This document shows, piece by piece, positions 16,668-25,747 of a stretch of DNA of 64,000 nt; within the stretch, counting starts at the first letter, position 1, and every line of letters starts with the position of its first letter. The DNA is from Acinetobacter colistiniresistens (GTDB lineage: Bacteria; Pseudomonadota; Gammaproteobacteria; Pseudomonadales; Moraxellaceae): NCBI RefSeq assembly GCF_024582815.1, contig NZ_CP102099.1:2976001-3040000 (forward strand), written 5' to 3'. The position numbers were made by a program, and so were the translations under genes. The notes below the pieces were generated by a model. It did not search any database. It worked only from the letters and a program-made list of their open reading frames with translations, and was not told the DNA's origin.

Positions 16668-17108
16668 CTATTCATTTTGCTGTAAGGGTGGCATCACCGC
16701 ATCCATGAGTTCCAGATGCCCTTTAATGACTCCTTTTAAGGCCGTAAATTGTTGACTAATCTGTTTAAGGTCATTACTGCCCCCTTGTAACAGCATGACT
16801 TCCAATATTTTTTGTTGATCCAGTTGAATATGTAATGAACTGATCACCTGTTCTAAAAATTTCTGCTGTAAGTCTAAGAGTTGCATCCGCAGCGGCATAC
16901 AACTGGCGTCGTACAGCAAGGTTAGCGTGCCGACCATGACTGCATTTTGCTGTGCCTGTTCAGCAATGAGATGCTTATTGATCATGTCGACAATCGCCTG
17001 AGAGCGACTTTCATAATGCTCTTCAACAATGGTTTGATCTAAAGCTTCAACCGTTTTTTCAGGAACGGTAATGCTGATTCGAGTCAGTTTAGGGCGCGCA
17101 TTCATCAT
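16668..17108 (-). CDS. NikR-fold ribbon-helix-helix regulator with altered metal site
   Basis: 146 residues. An N-terminal ribbon-helix-helix (ISITVPEKTVEALDQTI with the following helix SRSQAIVDMINKHL) is joined to a NikR-type C-terminal tetramerisation domain. In E. coli NikR the nickel ligands are one His from a partner chain and H-x-H...C. Here the segment reads SSLHIQLDQQKILEVMLLQG, so the first His is kept but the second is Gln and the Cys is Ile, and no His cluster precedes it. It probably senses something other than nickel. Candidate operators with paired half-sites occur at three module promoters, including its own. Confidence 0.82.
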   Translation of the reverse strand: MMNARPKLTRISITVPEKTVEALDQTIVEEHYESRSQAIVDMINKHLIAEQAQQNAVMVGTLTLLYDASCMPLRMQLLDLQQKFLEQVISSLHIQLDQQKILEVMLLQGGSNDLKQISQQFTALKGVIKGHLELMDAVMPPLQQNE

Positions 17109-17115
17109 GATCAGA

Positions 17116-17232
17116 CTACTGTTTAGGCAGCTGGGTTTGCTTTACATACAGACCTGCTCGGACGCTCAGTAAATTGGCAAAACAGCGCGCTGTAATTTTT
17201 AAATACTGAATCAGGATTGATTGCGTTTTCAT
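17116..17232 (-). CDS. Possible 38-residue protein upstream of the NikR-like gene
   Basis: ATG 17232 follows GAGGTGG by 4 bases. The peptide starts MKTQSILIQYLKITARCF and ends YVKQTQLPKQ, basic with a short hydrophobic centre. The stop lies 7 bases before the regulator's ATG, whose own ribosome site is poor, so it may serve as a coupling leader or be a real small protein. No family recognised. Confidence 0.45.
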   Translation of the reverse strand: MKTQSILIQYLKITARCFANLLSVRAGLYVKQTQLPKQ

Positions 17233-17248
17233 AACCACCTCAGCCTTA

Positions 17249-17276
17249 GTAATACCAAATTTATAATTCGTAATAT
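17249..17276. promoter_or_regulatory. Operator B of the guanidine module
   Basis: GTAATAC (17249-17255) and GTAATAT (17270-17276), 21 bp apart, within TAGTAATAC-N13-CGTAATA. It lies 17 bases upstream of the small ORF and regulator unit, consistent with autoregulation. Confidence 0.68.
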
Positions 17277-17352
17277 TTAATGCAGTATCTATGCCAATTT
17301 TTTAGCCAAATAAAGTAGAAAAACCGTGTGAATTGCTGAATAAATGCACACA

Positions 17353-17383
17353 AAAAAAGCCCGATGTTTCATCATAGGGCCTT
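17353..17383 (-). terminator. Terminator of the carboxylase operon
   Basis: On the minus strand GCCC-TAT-GATG-AAA-CATC-GGGC followed by seven T, 24 bases after the carboxylase stop codon. It separates the riboswitch-controlled operon from the regulator gene. Confidence 0.75.
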
Positions 17384-17406
17384 TTCTGCATCATGGATTT
17401 TGATTG

Positions 17407-20400
17407 CTATACAGCAGGTGCAAGCGTAAACAATGCCTGTCCTGTTTTTACCGTTTGCGCTTTATCAATCAAGATACTGTCGACTTTCATTTTTGCAGGC
17501 GCAAGGATTGGGATTTCAATTTTCATTGCTTCAATCACCGCCAAAGTTTCACCTTCTTCGATAATATCGCCTACGGTACATTCAATTTTCCAGACCGAAC
17601 CCGGCATATGTGACTCCACGATCATGCCACCGCTCGGAACAATTATTTCTGAATCATCCAGTACTGCATCCATACTTTCGGAAACATATTCAGCCAAGCC
17701 TGCTTCATGCCAGCGACGGCGTTCCGCTTCAAAATTACTTTGTTGAACCTGTTTAAAAGCCTGAATACTGCTTTCATTGTCTTTTAGAAAAGCATTGTAG
17801 TCTTTGAGATTCAGCACCCCTTCTTCGATCCGCAGTTGCAAACGCCCTGCTTTAAAGTCTTCCCGCATTTCCAACAGCTCAGATTCGGACACTTCATAGA
17901 AACGGATTTGGTCAAAGAATCTGAGCAACCACGGTTTGTGCGCTTCAAAATTCGGATTTTGACGATAACGACTCCACACTTGTGTGGTACGTCCTACAAA
18001 CTGATAGCCACCCGGCCCTTCCATGCCATAAACACACATATAAGCCCCGCCAATTCCGACGGCGTTTTCAGGTGTCCATGTTCGGGCAGGATTATATTTG
18101 GTGGTGACTAGGCGATGTCTCGGGTCTAGCGGTGTGGCAACAGGTGCACCCAGATAGACATCTCCCAATCCCATTACCAAATACGCGGTGTCATAGACTA
18201 CGTCTTTGACTGCTTGCTTAGATGCAAGACCATTAATACGGCGAATGAACTCGATATTATCTGGACACCACGGTGCATCTGGACGAACCAATTGGGTATA
18301 TTTTTCGGTGGCAAGTTGGGTTTGTGAATCTTCCCAAGCTAGAGGTAAATACACAGTTCTAGACGGTACCTGCATATGTTCAATATCAGGTAATTCACTT
18401 TCAGCCACCTGTAACAAGCGAAGTAAATCCAGTTGCTCTAGAACCATTGAATCATAATGAATCTGCAATGAACGAATGCCTGGGGTCAAATCAATGATGC
18501 CCTGAATATTTTGTTGCTGCACCCATTGCATCAAGGCATGAATACGAAAACGTAAATTGAGATCTAAGACCAGTTCACCATATTCGACTAACAGATATTG
18601 GTTGCCTGCGGGACGATAGCTCACCTTCGGTTTATCGGCACCCTGATCCAAAGTCGCCAACACGGCATTTTTTAAAGTGACAGGCTCTGCTTTGAATATA
18701 GGTTCAAAATTAATCTGTGATGCCGTTTCATTCTGTAAGGCCGATTGATAACGCTGTTCTAACTGTTGCGCCTGTGCATAACTGACAGGGATAAATCTCA
18801 CTTTATCACCTGCTTTGAGTTGACCTAATTTCCATAACTCTGAGTTGATCACCACCGCAGGGCAAACGAAGCCGCCTAGGCTCGGGCCATCAGGCCCCAA
18901 GATAATTGGCATATCCCCAGTGAAATCAATTGCACCAATTGCATAAGCATTGTCATGGATATTCGATGGATGTAAGCCTGCTTCGCCGCCATCAATCCGT
19001 GCCCATTCAGGTTTCGGGCCAATCAAGCGAATACCGGTACGACTCGAGTTAAAGTGAATCTCCCAGTCTTGATCAAAAAACATGGCAACATCATTCGGCG
19101 TAAAGAAATCAGGTGCGCCATGCGGACCATACATGACCGCGATTTCCCATTCGGTTTGAAAACTTGGGATTTGCTCAGGTTTTAATGCAACTGTTTGCTC
19201 AGCTTTCGCCTCAGTGATGGGCAACATATCACCGATCAGTAAGTTACGCCCTGCATGACCACCAAATTGCCCCAGAGTAAACGTGGCTAAACTTCCCAAA
19301 TATGCAGGCAAATTAAATCCATGTTTAATCCCAATATAACTACGGCAACCCGTACTGATACGACCGCATTTTAACACCTGACCTTTACGCACATTGATGC
19401 TTGACCACATCGCGACTGGCTGACCATCCAGACTGACCTCCATCTCACCACCTGTGATGGCAATCTGACTATCACAATGAAACTTTAAAGTAGGTCCAAG
19501 TAAAGTACATTCTAGCCCCGAACTGTTGAACGCATTGCCCAACAATTGATTGGCAACATTCAAGCTCAATGCATCCATCGCACCTGAAGGCGGAACACCC
19601 ACATCCCAATAGCCCAAGCGACCTGTTACATCTTGCACTGCAGTTTGAATCCCTGCCTGTAACACCTCTATTTTTTGGGTTTTCCATTCAAACTGATTCA
19701 AGAAACGAGTGGTCTGTGTGCCGTTCCGAAATACCTCACCTGCAATAATTTCCTGTAGATACTCGAGATTGGTTTCAATCCCTGCAATCTCTGTATTACT
19801 TAGGCTATTTTGCATAGCAACGATGGCCTGCTCTCGATCCGTTGCCGTCACAATAATTTTTGCAATCATCGGGTCATAGAATGAGGAAACATTTGAGCCA
19901 GTTTCGACCCAAGTTTCCACCCTTGACTGGGTGTCAAATTTGACACTGGTCAATAAGCCCGCGCTGGGTTGAAAGTTCTTAATCGGATCTTCAGCATATA
20001 AACGCACTTGAATCGAATGACCTTTGGGCGGTGCAATCTGTTGCGGTGCTTGCCAATCCCCACTGGCCAAGCTCACCATCCATTCAACCAGATCAACACC
20101 ATACACCTGTTCCGTCACCCCATGTTCCACTTGCAAGCGTGTATTCACTTCCAGAAAGTAAAACTGTTGTGTGTCGGTATCCATCACAAATTCAACCGTA
20201 CCCGCGGAACGATACTGCACTGACTGCATCAGTTGAATGGCGACCTGTTGAATATACGTGCGTTGCGCATCATTCAAATGTGGTGCAGGTGTTTCTTCGA
20301 TTACCTTTTGGTTACGGCGTTGTACCGAACAATCACGCTCACCCAGTGCAATGACATGGCCTTGACCATCTCCAAAAATCTGCACCTCAATATGACGGGC

Positions 20401-21012
20401 ATTTTCGACAAACTTTTCCAGATACAGTCCTGCATCTTTAAAATTGGCTTGCGCCAGATACGAAACGGTTTGATAGGCTTCTTTTAATTCCTGTTCATTC
20501 CAGACCAGACGCATGCCAATACCGCCACCGCCTGCGGTACTTTTCAGCATCACGGGATAGCCAATCTGATCGGCCTGAAACAGTGCATCATCCAAGTCAT
20601 GGAGTAACTGACTGCCTGGTAGCAAGGGCACATGATTCTGAATCGCCAATGCTCGTGCGGTATGTTTTAGACCAAAATCACGCATTTGCTGTGAGCTTGG
20701 GCCAATAAAGGCAATCCCCTGTTGCTCGCACAGATCACAAAATTCGGCATTTTCTGATAAAAAACCATAACCCGGATGAATCGCTTCAGCCCCAGTGTGC
20801 TGTGCTGCAGCCAAAATTTTTTCAATATTTAAATAACTTTGCTGTGCAGGTGAATCACCGATAAAAATCGCTTCATCCGCTAAACTGACATGCAAGGAGT
20901 CCCGATCTGCTTCGGAATAGACCACAACCGATTGAATCCCGAGTTTCTTTAAGCTGCGAATGACACGACAGGCAATCGCACCACGATTGGCAATCAGTAC
21001 TTTTTTAAACAT
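17407..21012 (-). CDS. uca: Urea-carboxylase-type biotin enzyme, probably guanidine carboxylase
   Basis: 1201 residues, complete. Residues 1-450 are a biotin carboxylase (GGGGIGMRL ATP loop, QRRNQKVIEE, and EVNTRLQVEHGVTE). Residues about 455-780 are a KipA-like and about 830-1040 a KipI-like half of the carboxyltransferase (KYNPARTWTPENAVGIGGAY). The C terminus is a biotinyl domain with EAMKIE, the biotin Lys near residue 1164. Such enzymes ATP-dependently carboxylate urea or guanidine. The guanidine-I riboswitch on this operon favours guanidine, giving carboxyguanidine. No allophanate hydrolase follows it here. Gene starts 10 bases after the DUF1989 gene. Confidence 0.95.
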   Translation of the reverse strand: MFKKVLIANRGAIACRVIRSLKKLGIQSVVVYSEADRDSLHVSLADEAIFIGDSPAQQSYLNIEKILAAAQHTGAEAIHPGYGFLSENAEFCDLCEQQGIAFIGPSSQQMRDFGLKHTARALAIQNHVPLLPGSQLLHDLDDALFQADQIGYPVMLKSTAGGGGIGMRLVWNEQELKEAYQTVSYLAQANFKDAGLYLEKFVENARHIEVQIFGDGQGHVIALGERDCSVQRRNQKVIEETPAPHLNDAQRTYIQQVAIQLMQSVQYRSAGTVEFVMDTDTQQFYFLEVNTRLQVEHGVTEQVYGVDLVEWMVSLASGDWQAPQQIAPPKGHSIQVRLYAEDPIKNFQPSAGLLTSVKFDTQSRVETWVETGSNVSSFYDPMIAKIIVTATDREQAIVAMQNSLSNTEIAGIETNLEYLQEIIAGEVFRNGTQTTRFLNQFEWKTQKIEVLQAGIQTAVQDVTGRLGYWDVGVPPSGAMDALSLNVANQLLGNAFNSSGLECTLLGPTLKFHCDSQIAITGGEMEVSLDGQPVAMWSSINVRKGQVLKCGRISTGCRSYIGIKHGFNLPAYLGSLATFTLGQFGGHAGRNLLIGDMLPITEAKAEQTVALKPEQIPSFQTEWEIAVMYGPHGAPDFFTPNDVAMFFDQDWEIHFNSSRTGIRLIGPKPEWARIDGGEAGLHPSNIHDNAYAIGAIDFTGDMPIILGPDGPSLGGFVCPAVVINSELWKLGQLKAGDKVRFIPVSYAQAQQLEQRYQSALQNETASQINFEPIFKAEPVTLKNAVLATLDQGADKPKVSYRPAGNQYLLVEYGELVLDLNLRFRIHALMQWVQQQNIQGIIDLTPGIRSLQIHYDSMVLEQLDLLRLLQVAESELPDIEHMQVPSRTVYLPLAWEDSQTQLATEKYTQLVRPDAPWCPDNIEFIRRINGLASKQAVKDVVYDTAYLVMGLGDVYLGAPVATPLDPRHRLVTTKYNPARTWTPENAVGIGGAYMCVYGMEGPGGYQFVGRTTQVWSRYRQNPNFEAHKPWLLRFFDQIRFYEVSESELLEMREDFKAGRLQLRIEEGVLNLKDYNAFLKDNESSIQAFKQVQQSNFEAERRRWHEAGLAEYVSESMDAVLDDSEIIVPSGGMIVESHMPGSVWKIECTVGDIIEEGETLAVIEAMKIEIPILAPAKMKVDSILIDKAQTVKTGQALFTLAPAV

Positions 21013-21021
21013 TATGCCACC

Positions 21022-21666
21022 TCACGCGTCACGTATAACAAGCTGGATTTTGGTCGGATTGTAGGCATTGCACGGATTATTCAATTGTGGACAGTTTGAA
21101 ATCAGCACGATCAGATCCATTTCGGCCTTGATCTCGACATATTTACCCGCTGCCGAAACACCATCTTCAAACTTTAAATGGCCGTCTGCAGTCACGGGCA
21201 CATTCATAAAAAAGTTAATATTGGGCCCAATATGACGGACATTGAGCTGATGCTTTTTGGCGATCGGATGCTGTGCCAAGGCGTACATAAAATTATTACG
21301 GCAACTGTGCATCGGATATTTATCATGTGCATAACGGACCGTATTACTTTCACATGAACATGCCCCGCCTAAGGTGTCATGTCTGCCACAATTGTCATCG
21401 ACAATGCGAGCAATTGGGCGGGCAAAATTACTAAATAAGGTCGTGCCTTTTTCCAAATAAAGCTGTTGATTTTGCGCCAAGGTATCGGTTGCGCTATAAC
21501 GTTCTTCGGCGTTGTTGGCACTGATAAATAAGGTATCAACGGCTTGGTTGCCTTCCAGATCAATAATGCGGAAATACTGACCTTGCTTCACCTCACCCAT
21601 CCATGCTTCACCTGCAAGGCAAATCTGGTCTAAAACAATCTGTTCAATTTTTGCTGATGCTGTCAT
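21022..21666 (-). CDS. DUF1989 protein, urea-amidolyase-associated type 2 (carboxyguanidine deiminase subunit)
   Basis: 214 residues from ATG 21666, which follows GGTGGGGAG. Conserved blocks IIDLEGNQAVDTLFIS, NQQLYLEKGTTLFSN, DDNCGRHDTLGGACSCESNTVRY and GPNINFFMNVPV hold the cysteine and histidine residues of the family. Such proteins were long called urea carboxylase-associated and have been shown to form the two-subunit carboxyguanidine deiminase CgdAB in guanidine users. Which subunit this is cannot be settled by eye. It starts 16 bases after its sister gene and precedes the carboxylase. Confidence 0.9.
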   Translation of the reverse strand: MTASAKIEQIVLDQICLAGEAWMGEVKQGQYFRIIDLEGNQAVDTLFISANNAEERYSATDTLAQNQQLYLEKGTTLFSNFARPIARIVDDNCGRHDTLGGACSCESNTVRYAHDKYPMHSCRNNFMYALAQHPIAKKHQLNVRHIGPNINFFMNVPVTADGHLKFEDGVSAAGKYVEIKAEMDLIVLISNCPQLNNPCNAYNPTKIQLVIRDA

Positions 21667-21682
21667 TTTCTCGCTCCCCACC

Positions 21683-22420
21683 TTAATTGGACAATGCGTA
21701 ATAGCGTGTGTTATTGGCAAAACCACGCTGATTTTGCGCACATGAATCCCGACAAACATCCTGTTCAGTTAAGGCATTGGCTTTGAATAGGCGGAGTTGG
21801 ATATCAGAAGGTTGGTATTGTGTGGATGAATCGAGTGGATGTGGTGCCGCAGAAAGAAAGACGAGACAATCCATTTCAAAGCGCAGTTCGATCTTTTGCT
21901 GTTGATTATCCACTGTGACATAGCTTAATCGCCCCTGATCATCGGGCTGGACTTTTGAAAATAAATTCACCGTCGCGCTCAAATCCGCTTGGCCTAGACC
22001 AAACTTGGTCAGTTCCACCAATAAACTATCCAAACCATTTCGATGCATATCATTACGCGCATCCTGAAAGTTTTTCTGGCCAAACTGTTGTGCAATGTGC
22101 TGTGCGGTACTTGGACCACAAAATACATCATTCCAGCCATGCTCATCTTGAATAATGGAGGCCATCACACGGCCCAGATCAGAATACAGAACATGCCCTG
22201 TCGAGAGAAAAGCCGTGTGTTGGGCTTTTAGACTATCCGGCATATTAAAGCGCTCGAACTTGTCATCTGCATTGACACAGAACAAAGATACATTGGCCTG
22301 ACGCCCCAATGCTTCAAACTGTAAAACACCACCACGTTGAATGCGACCAGACCAGTGATGCCCACCCGGTAGTGTTTCTTGCCACAGTATTTTATTGTCG
22401 TGATAGAACGATTGATTCAT
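21683..22420 (-). CDS. DUF1989 protein, urea-amidolyase-associated type 1 (carboxyguanidine deiminase subunit)
   Basis: 245 residues from ATG 22420, with AGAGG 6 bases upstream. The start MNQSFYHDNKILWQETLPGG and blocks WSGRIQRGGVLQFEALG, GHVLYSDLGRVMASI, WNDVFCGPS and VNLFSKVQPDD match the first of the paired DUF1989 proteins. The reading frame continues upstream to 22561 but that stretch is the riboswitch and is not coding. First gene of the riboswitch-controlled operon; proposed partner of the next protein in removing ammonia from carboxyguanidine to give allophanate. Confidence 0.9.
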   Translation of the reverse strand: MNQSFYHDNKILWQETLPGGHHWSGRIQRGGVLQFEALGRQANVSLFCVNADDKFERFNMPDSLKAQHTAFLSTGHVLYSDLGRVMASIIQDEHGWNDVFCGPSTAQHIAQQFGQKNFQDARNDMHRNGLDSLLVELTKFGLGQADLSATVNLFSKVQPDDQGRLSYVTVDNQQQKIELRFEMDCLVFLSAAPHPLDSSTQYQPSDIQLRLFKANALTEQDVCRDSCAQNQRGFANNTRYYALSN

Positions 22421-22466
22421 AACAAACCTCTTGCGGATGCTTAACCTCGTTATGGCAATATGCCTG

Positions 22467-22572
22467 TCCTCCCGGGCTTTTATCCCTCCGTGTAGTTCTA
22501 TCGAACCGTTATCTCTCGGACCAGTCATGCCTCCATACAAAGACATCGGAACCCTAGACAACTTTATCTAGG
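22467..22572 (-). promoter_or_regulatory. Guanidine-I (ykkC) riboswitch
   Basis: Minus strand carries the ykkC consensus blocks in order: CTAGGGTTCCG after a TCTAGG-closing stem, ACTGGTCCGAGAGA, AACGG, then ACACGGAGGGATAAAAGCCC with GGGAGGA. This class binds free guanidinium and switches gene expression on. It lies between the promoter/operator region and the first DUF1989 gene. A short hairpin GGCA-TAT-TGCC follows and may be part of the expression platform. Confidence 0.93.
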
Positions 22573-22602
22573 TTGTTATGAAGCAAAAGACATGCCAGAT
22601 TA

Positions 22603-22630
22603 GTAATACGATTTTTCATATTCGTAATAC
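22603..22630. promoter_or_regulatory. Operator A of the guanidine module
   Basis: GTAATAC (22603-22609) and GTAATAC (22624-22630), 21 bp apart, within TAGTAATAC-N13-CGTAATAC. About 30 bp upstream of the riboswitch, where the promoter is expected. Confidence 0.7.
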
Positions 22631-22735
22631 CAAAAGGATCATTTTTAGCTTGTTCAGAGTGCACTTTTAAAAACAAAGCACCAATGTGAGGCTGTGAGAT
22701 TAGAATGATTGATATTTTCAGGTTTTCTTTATCCA

Positions 22736-22764
22736 TAAAAAAAGCGCCTTATGGCGCTTTTTTT
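22736..22764 (-). terminator. glyA terminator
   Basis: AAAGCGCC / GGCGCTTT stem flanked by A and T runs, 12 bases after the glyA stop. It can work in both directions. Confidence 0.88.
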
Positions 22765-22775
22765 AGCTATACAAA

Positions 22776-24029
22776 TTAGTTTGCATAGACTGGGAATTTT
22801 GCACAAACAGCTTCTACTTTAGCTTTTACGTCAGCAATCACTTTCTCGTCACCTTTGCTGTCGATCACGTCAGCGATCCAACCTGCAAGTTCACGTACTT
22901 CAGCTTCACCGAAACCACGAGTTGTCACTGCTGGCGTACCAATACGGATACCAGAAGTTACGAACGGAGAACGTGGGTCATTTGGAACCGCATTTTTGTT
23001 TACAGTGATGTGTGCTGAGCCTAACCAAGCATCAACCTCTTTACCCGTTACGTCTTGTTTAATCAAAGACAATAAGAATAAATGGTTTTCTGTACCACCA
23101 GAAACAACATCATAACCACGTGAAATTAATACTTCAGCCATTGCTTGTGCATTTTTCACAACTTGTTGCTGGTAAGTTTTAAACTCATCAGACATGGCTT
23201 CTTTGAAGCAGATTGCTTTAGCAGCAATCGCATGCATCAAAGGACCGCCTTGGTTGCCTGGGAATACAGCTGATTGAAGTTTCTTCTCGATTTCTTCATT
23301 TGCTTTCGCAAGGATTAAACCAGAACGTGGACCACGAAGTGTTTTATGCGTTGTTGTCGTTGTTACGTCTGCAATTTGCACTGGGTTCGGATAAACACCC
23401 GCAGCAACTAAACCAGCAACATGCGCCATATCAACAAAAAGGTATGCACCTACTTTGTCTGCGATGTCACGGAAACGCTGCCAATCAACGATTTGGCTAT
23501 AAGCAGAGAAACCAGCAACGATCATGCGTGGCTTGTGTTCCAACGCTAAACGCTCTACTTCTTCATAATCAATTTCGCCAGTTTCAGTATTTAAACCATA
23601 CTGAACAGCATTATAGGTTTTACCAGAGAAGCTTACTTTAGCACCGTGAGTCAAGTGACCACCGTGAGCCAAGCTCATACCAAGAACGGTATCACCTGGG
23701 TTAAGAAGCGCTAGGTAAACCGCAGAGTTTGCTTGTGAACCCGCATGTGGTTGAACGTTTGCATAGTCTGCACCGAACAACTCTTTTGCACGATCAATTG
23801 CAAGTTGTTCAATCACGTCCACATATTCACAACCGCCATAGTAGCGTTTGCCAGGATAGCCTTCTGCATATTTGTTGGTAAGTTTTGATCCTTGAGCTTC
23901 CATGACAGCTGGTGAGCAATAGTTTTCAGATGCGATTAACTCGATATGTGCTTCTTGGCGTACGCCTTCAGAAGCAATCGCTTGAGCTAATTCTGGATCA
24001 AATTCAGCAATAGAGATATTGGCAAACAT
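22776..24029 (-). CDS. glyA: Serine hydroxymethyltransferase
   Basis: 417 residues, full length. Interconverts serine and glycine with tetrahydrofolate, using pyridoxal phosphate, the main source of one-carbon units. The PLP lysine is in [15 protein letters not shown] near residue 230; [15 protein letters not shown] and the conserved [14 protein letters not shown] region near residue 55 are present. Monocistronic, with a strong terminator. Unrelated to the guanidine operon next to it. Confidence 0.98.
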   Translation of the reverse strand: MFANISIAEFDPELAQAIASEGVRQEAHIELIASENYCSPAVMEAQGSKLTNKYAEGYPGKRYYGGCEYVDVIEQLAIDRAKELFGADYANVQPHAGSQANSAVYLALLNPGDTVLGMSLAHGGHLTHGAKVSFSGKTYNAVQYGLNTETGEIDYEEVERLALEHKPRMIVAGFSAYSQIVDWQRFRDIADKVGAYLFVDMAHVAGLVAAGVYPNPVQIADVTTTTTHKTLRGPRSGLILAKANEEIEKKLQSAVFPGNQGGPLMHAIAAKAICFKEAMSDEFKTYQQQVVKNAQAMAEVLISRGYDVVSGGTENHLFLLSLIKQDVTGKEVDAWLGSAHITVNKNAVPNDPRSPFVTSGIRIGTPAVTTRGFGEAEVRELAGWIADVIDSKGDEKVIADVKAKVEAVCAKFPVYAN

Positions 24030-24225
24030 TAGCGGAGGGTCCTATGAATTAGGGCTTTTAAGCCGTGCTAAAGATTGGTGCATATTGTAGCACGAAGTTT
24101 AGAGTTTCACAGATTGATATTTATTTAATTATTCGTGAATTTTATTCATTCTTACTCATGGTTTTAATAGATAAAAATCAACAAGCTATTTTTTATACAT
24201 TTTTACATCTTAGAAGCTAAAATTG

Positions 24226-24262
24226 AAAAAAGCCCAATCTTCTCAAACAGAAAATTGGGCCG
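24226..24262 (-). terminator. Terminator of the lipase-like gene
   Basis: GCCCAAT / ATTGGGC stem with a 15-base loop, followed on the minus strand by six T. The 160 bases between here and glyA show no gene. Confidence 0.7.
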
Positions 24263-24275
24263 CTGCTCTCGTCTC

Positions 24276-25514
24276 TTAATTATTCGCCGGCATTGCTGCT
24301 TTCACATCATTCACAACATTGCCAATATTCAGGACATACGCCGTGCCATGATCCCATTCAGTATTGGTAATGTACTGGATTTTTGACCCTTTATTTTGTG
24401 CAGTTGATACCAACACATCCGTTGCAGCTTTAGGAACCGTTGTATCTTTCGCACCTTGATAAATCACCACTGGTTGATCCAATTTCACCTGAGCTGGCTG
24501 CGAATCAGTATCCAAGAACGTTTTTACCAATGGAACCGTCATAAAATTTGCTTGTGTCCGAGGATAATTCGCTAAACTATTATTGTTTTTACTCGCATAA
24601 TCTGTCATTTTATCAATAAATTTATTCTCAAGTGCATCATAACAATCTGATTCAGCTTGACTTGCTATGGTATCCGTTGGCGTCATAAAAACATTAGAAT
24701 AACTAAAACTTGGATTAAGATTTCTTAATCCCGCCGTGATCAAGGCAGTAAAAGTATCTAGCTGTGCATACATCCCTATCTGTTGTGCAATTGGTGCATT
24801 TGCAACTGAGGCATTACCATTCACCAAAATTTCCCCTAGGTTAGAGGCAGGCGCAATAGCAACTGTCCCTTTATAATCCAGCTTAGCCCGACTTTGATAT
24901 TGCGCTGCACCCAAAGCTGCTTGTCCGCCTTGAGAATGACCAACTGTCATCCATTGACGTGAAAGCAGTTTACCTTGTCCAGCTAAATAATATCGTGCAG
25001 CAACCACTGCATCGGTAATCGAATAGGCTTCACTTTTTACATTTAGGAATGGATGAAGTTCTCGCCCGCTTGGCTCTCCTAAACCTTCATAATCGGGTGC
25101 AACCACCACGTAACCTGCTGCCAGAAATTGGCTAATCATACTTTGAATGGCTGGATTAGTTGCATTGCGACTTGGCGCGCATTGATCTGCAACACCTGTG
25201 GTGCCATGTGCCCAAGCAACAATTTTCCAGCCGCCTGCAGGTGTTGGCCCACCAGGTACAAACAATAAACTGGTTGCCATGGTCTCTTTTCCATCCTGCC
25301 CCAACATCTTATAAGTCATGACTGAACTTTCAGCGGCCACGGCACTAAAGTCGGTCTTGGTATAGGCAACAGGAATACCCACCACAGGGTTTTTAATATT
25401 ATTTTCTGGAATATCTGGCTTAGGTACAAACGAAATATTGTCATTATCGTCATTACAAGCTGTAAGCAACAAGCTTGAGCTAAGAAGTGCAACCGTTAAT
25501 AATTTCATATTCAT
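24276..25514 (-). CDS. Lipoprotein alpha/beta hydrolase (secretory-lipase type)
   Basis: 412 residues. A lipoprotein signal (LLSSSLLLTAC, then DDNDN) is followed by an alpha/beta-hydrolase domain: oxyanion region AWAHGTTG, nucleophile elbow GHSQGGQAAL (Ser near residue 194), acid D in QGAKDTTVPKA and H in TEWDHGTAYV. Layout matches the LIP / prolyl-oligopeptidase-like secreted esterases common in Acinetobacter. The lipobox indicates anchoring to a membrane, probably the outer one. Substrate unknown. ATG at 25514 or 25508. Confidence 0.85.
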   Translation of the reverse strand: MNMKLLTVALLSSSLLLTACNDDNDNISFVPKPDIPENNIKNPVVGIPVAYTKTDFSAVAAESSVMTYKMLGQDGKETMATSLLFVPGGPTPAGGWKIVAWAHGTTGVADQCAPSRNATNPAIQSMISQFLAAGYVVVAPDYEGLGEPSGRELHPFLNVKSEAYSITDAVVAARYYLAGQGKLLSRQWMTVGHSQGGQAALGAAQYQSRAKLDYKGTVAIAPASNLGEILVNGNASVANAPIAQQIGMYAQLDTFTALITAGLRNLNPSFSYSNVFMTPTDTIASQAESDCYDALENKFIDKMTDYASKNNNSLANYPRTQANFMTVPLVKTFLDTDSQPAQVKLDQPVVIYQGAKDTTVPKAATDVLVSTAQNKGSKIQYITNTEWDHGTAYVLNIGNVVNDVKAAMPANN

Positions 25515-25747
25515 GTCATGTTTCCCTGATTATTATCATTTTCATTCTAAAGCTTAGTAATTATTTTACTAAGGCAATTAGTTACATAAGAATGCGCTTA
25601 ATATCAAATTGTTCAAGTACTTTTTATTTTGTTGCTTATTTATCCACTTTCTTAAAAATTTAAAGCCCCTCTCTCTCATTCAATACTGCTTGCCGTAAAT
25701 TTCTTGTAAGATATCTCAGCACTCAATTCAAGCTAGGCGGCCTTTAA

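Noticed and set aside
22420..22561. N-terminal extension of the first DUF1989 protein
   Set aside because: The stretch is the guanidine-I aptamer; the ATG at 22420 has the ribosome site.
22554..22736. 60-codon minus frame between riboswitch and glyA terminator
   Set aside because: It covers operator A and the promoter region and has no family resemblance.
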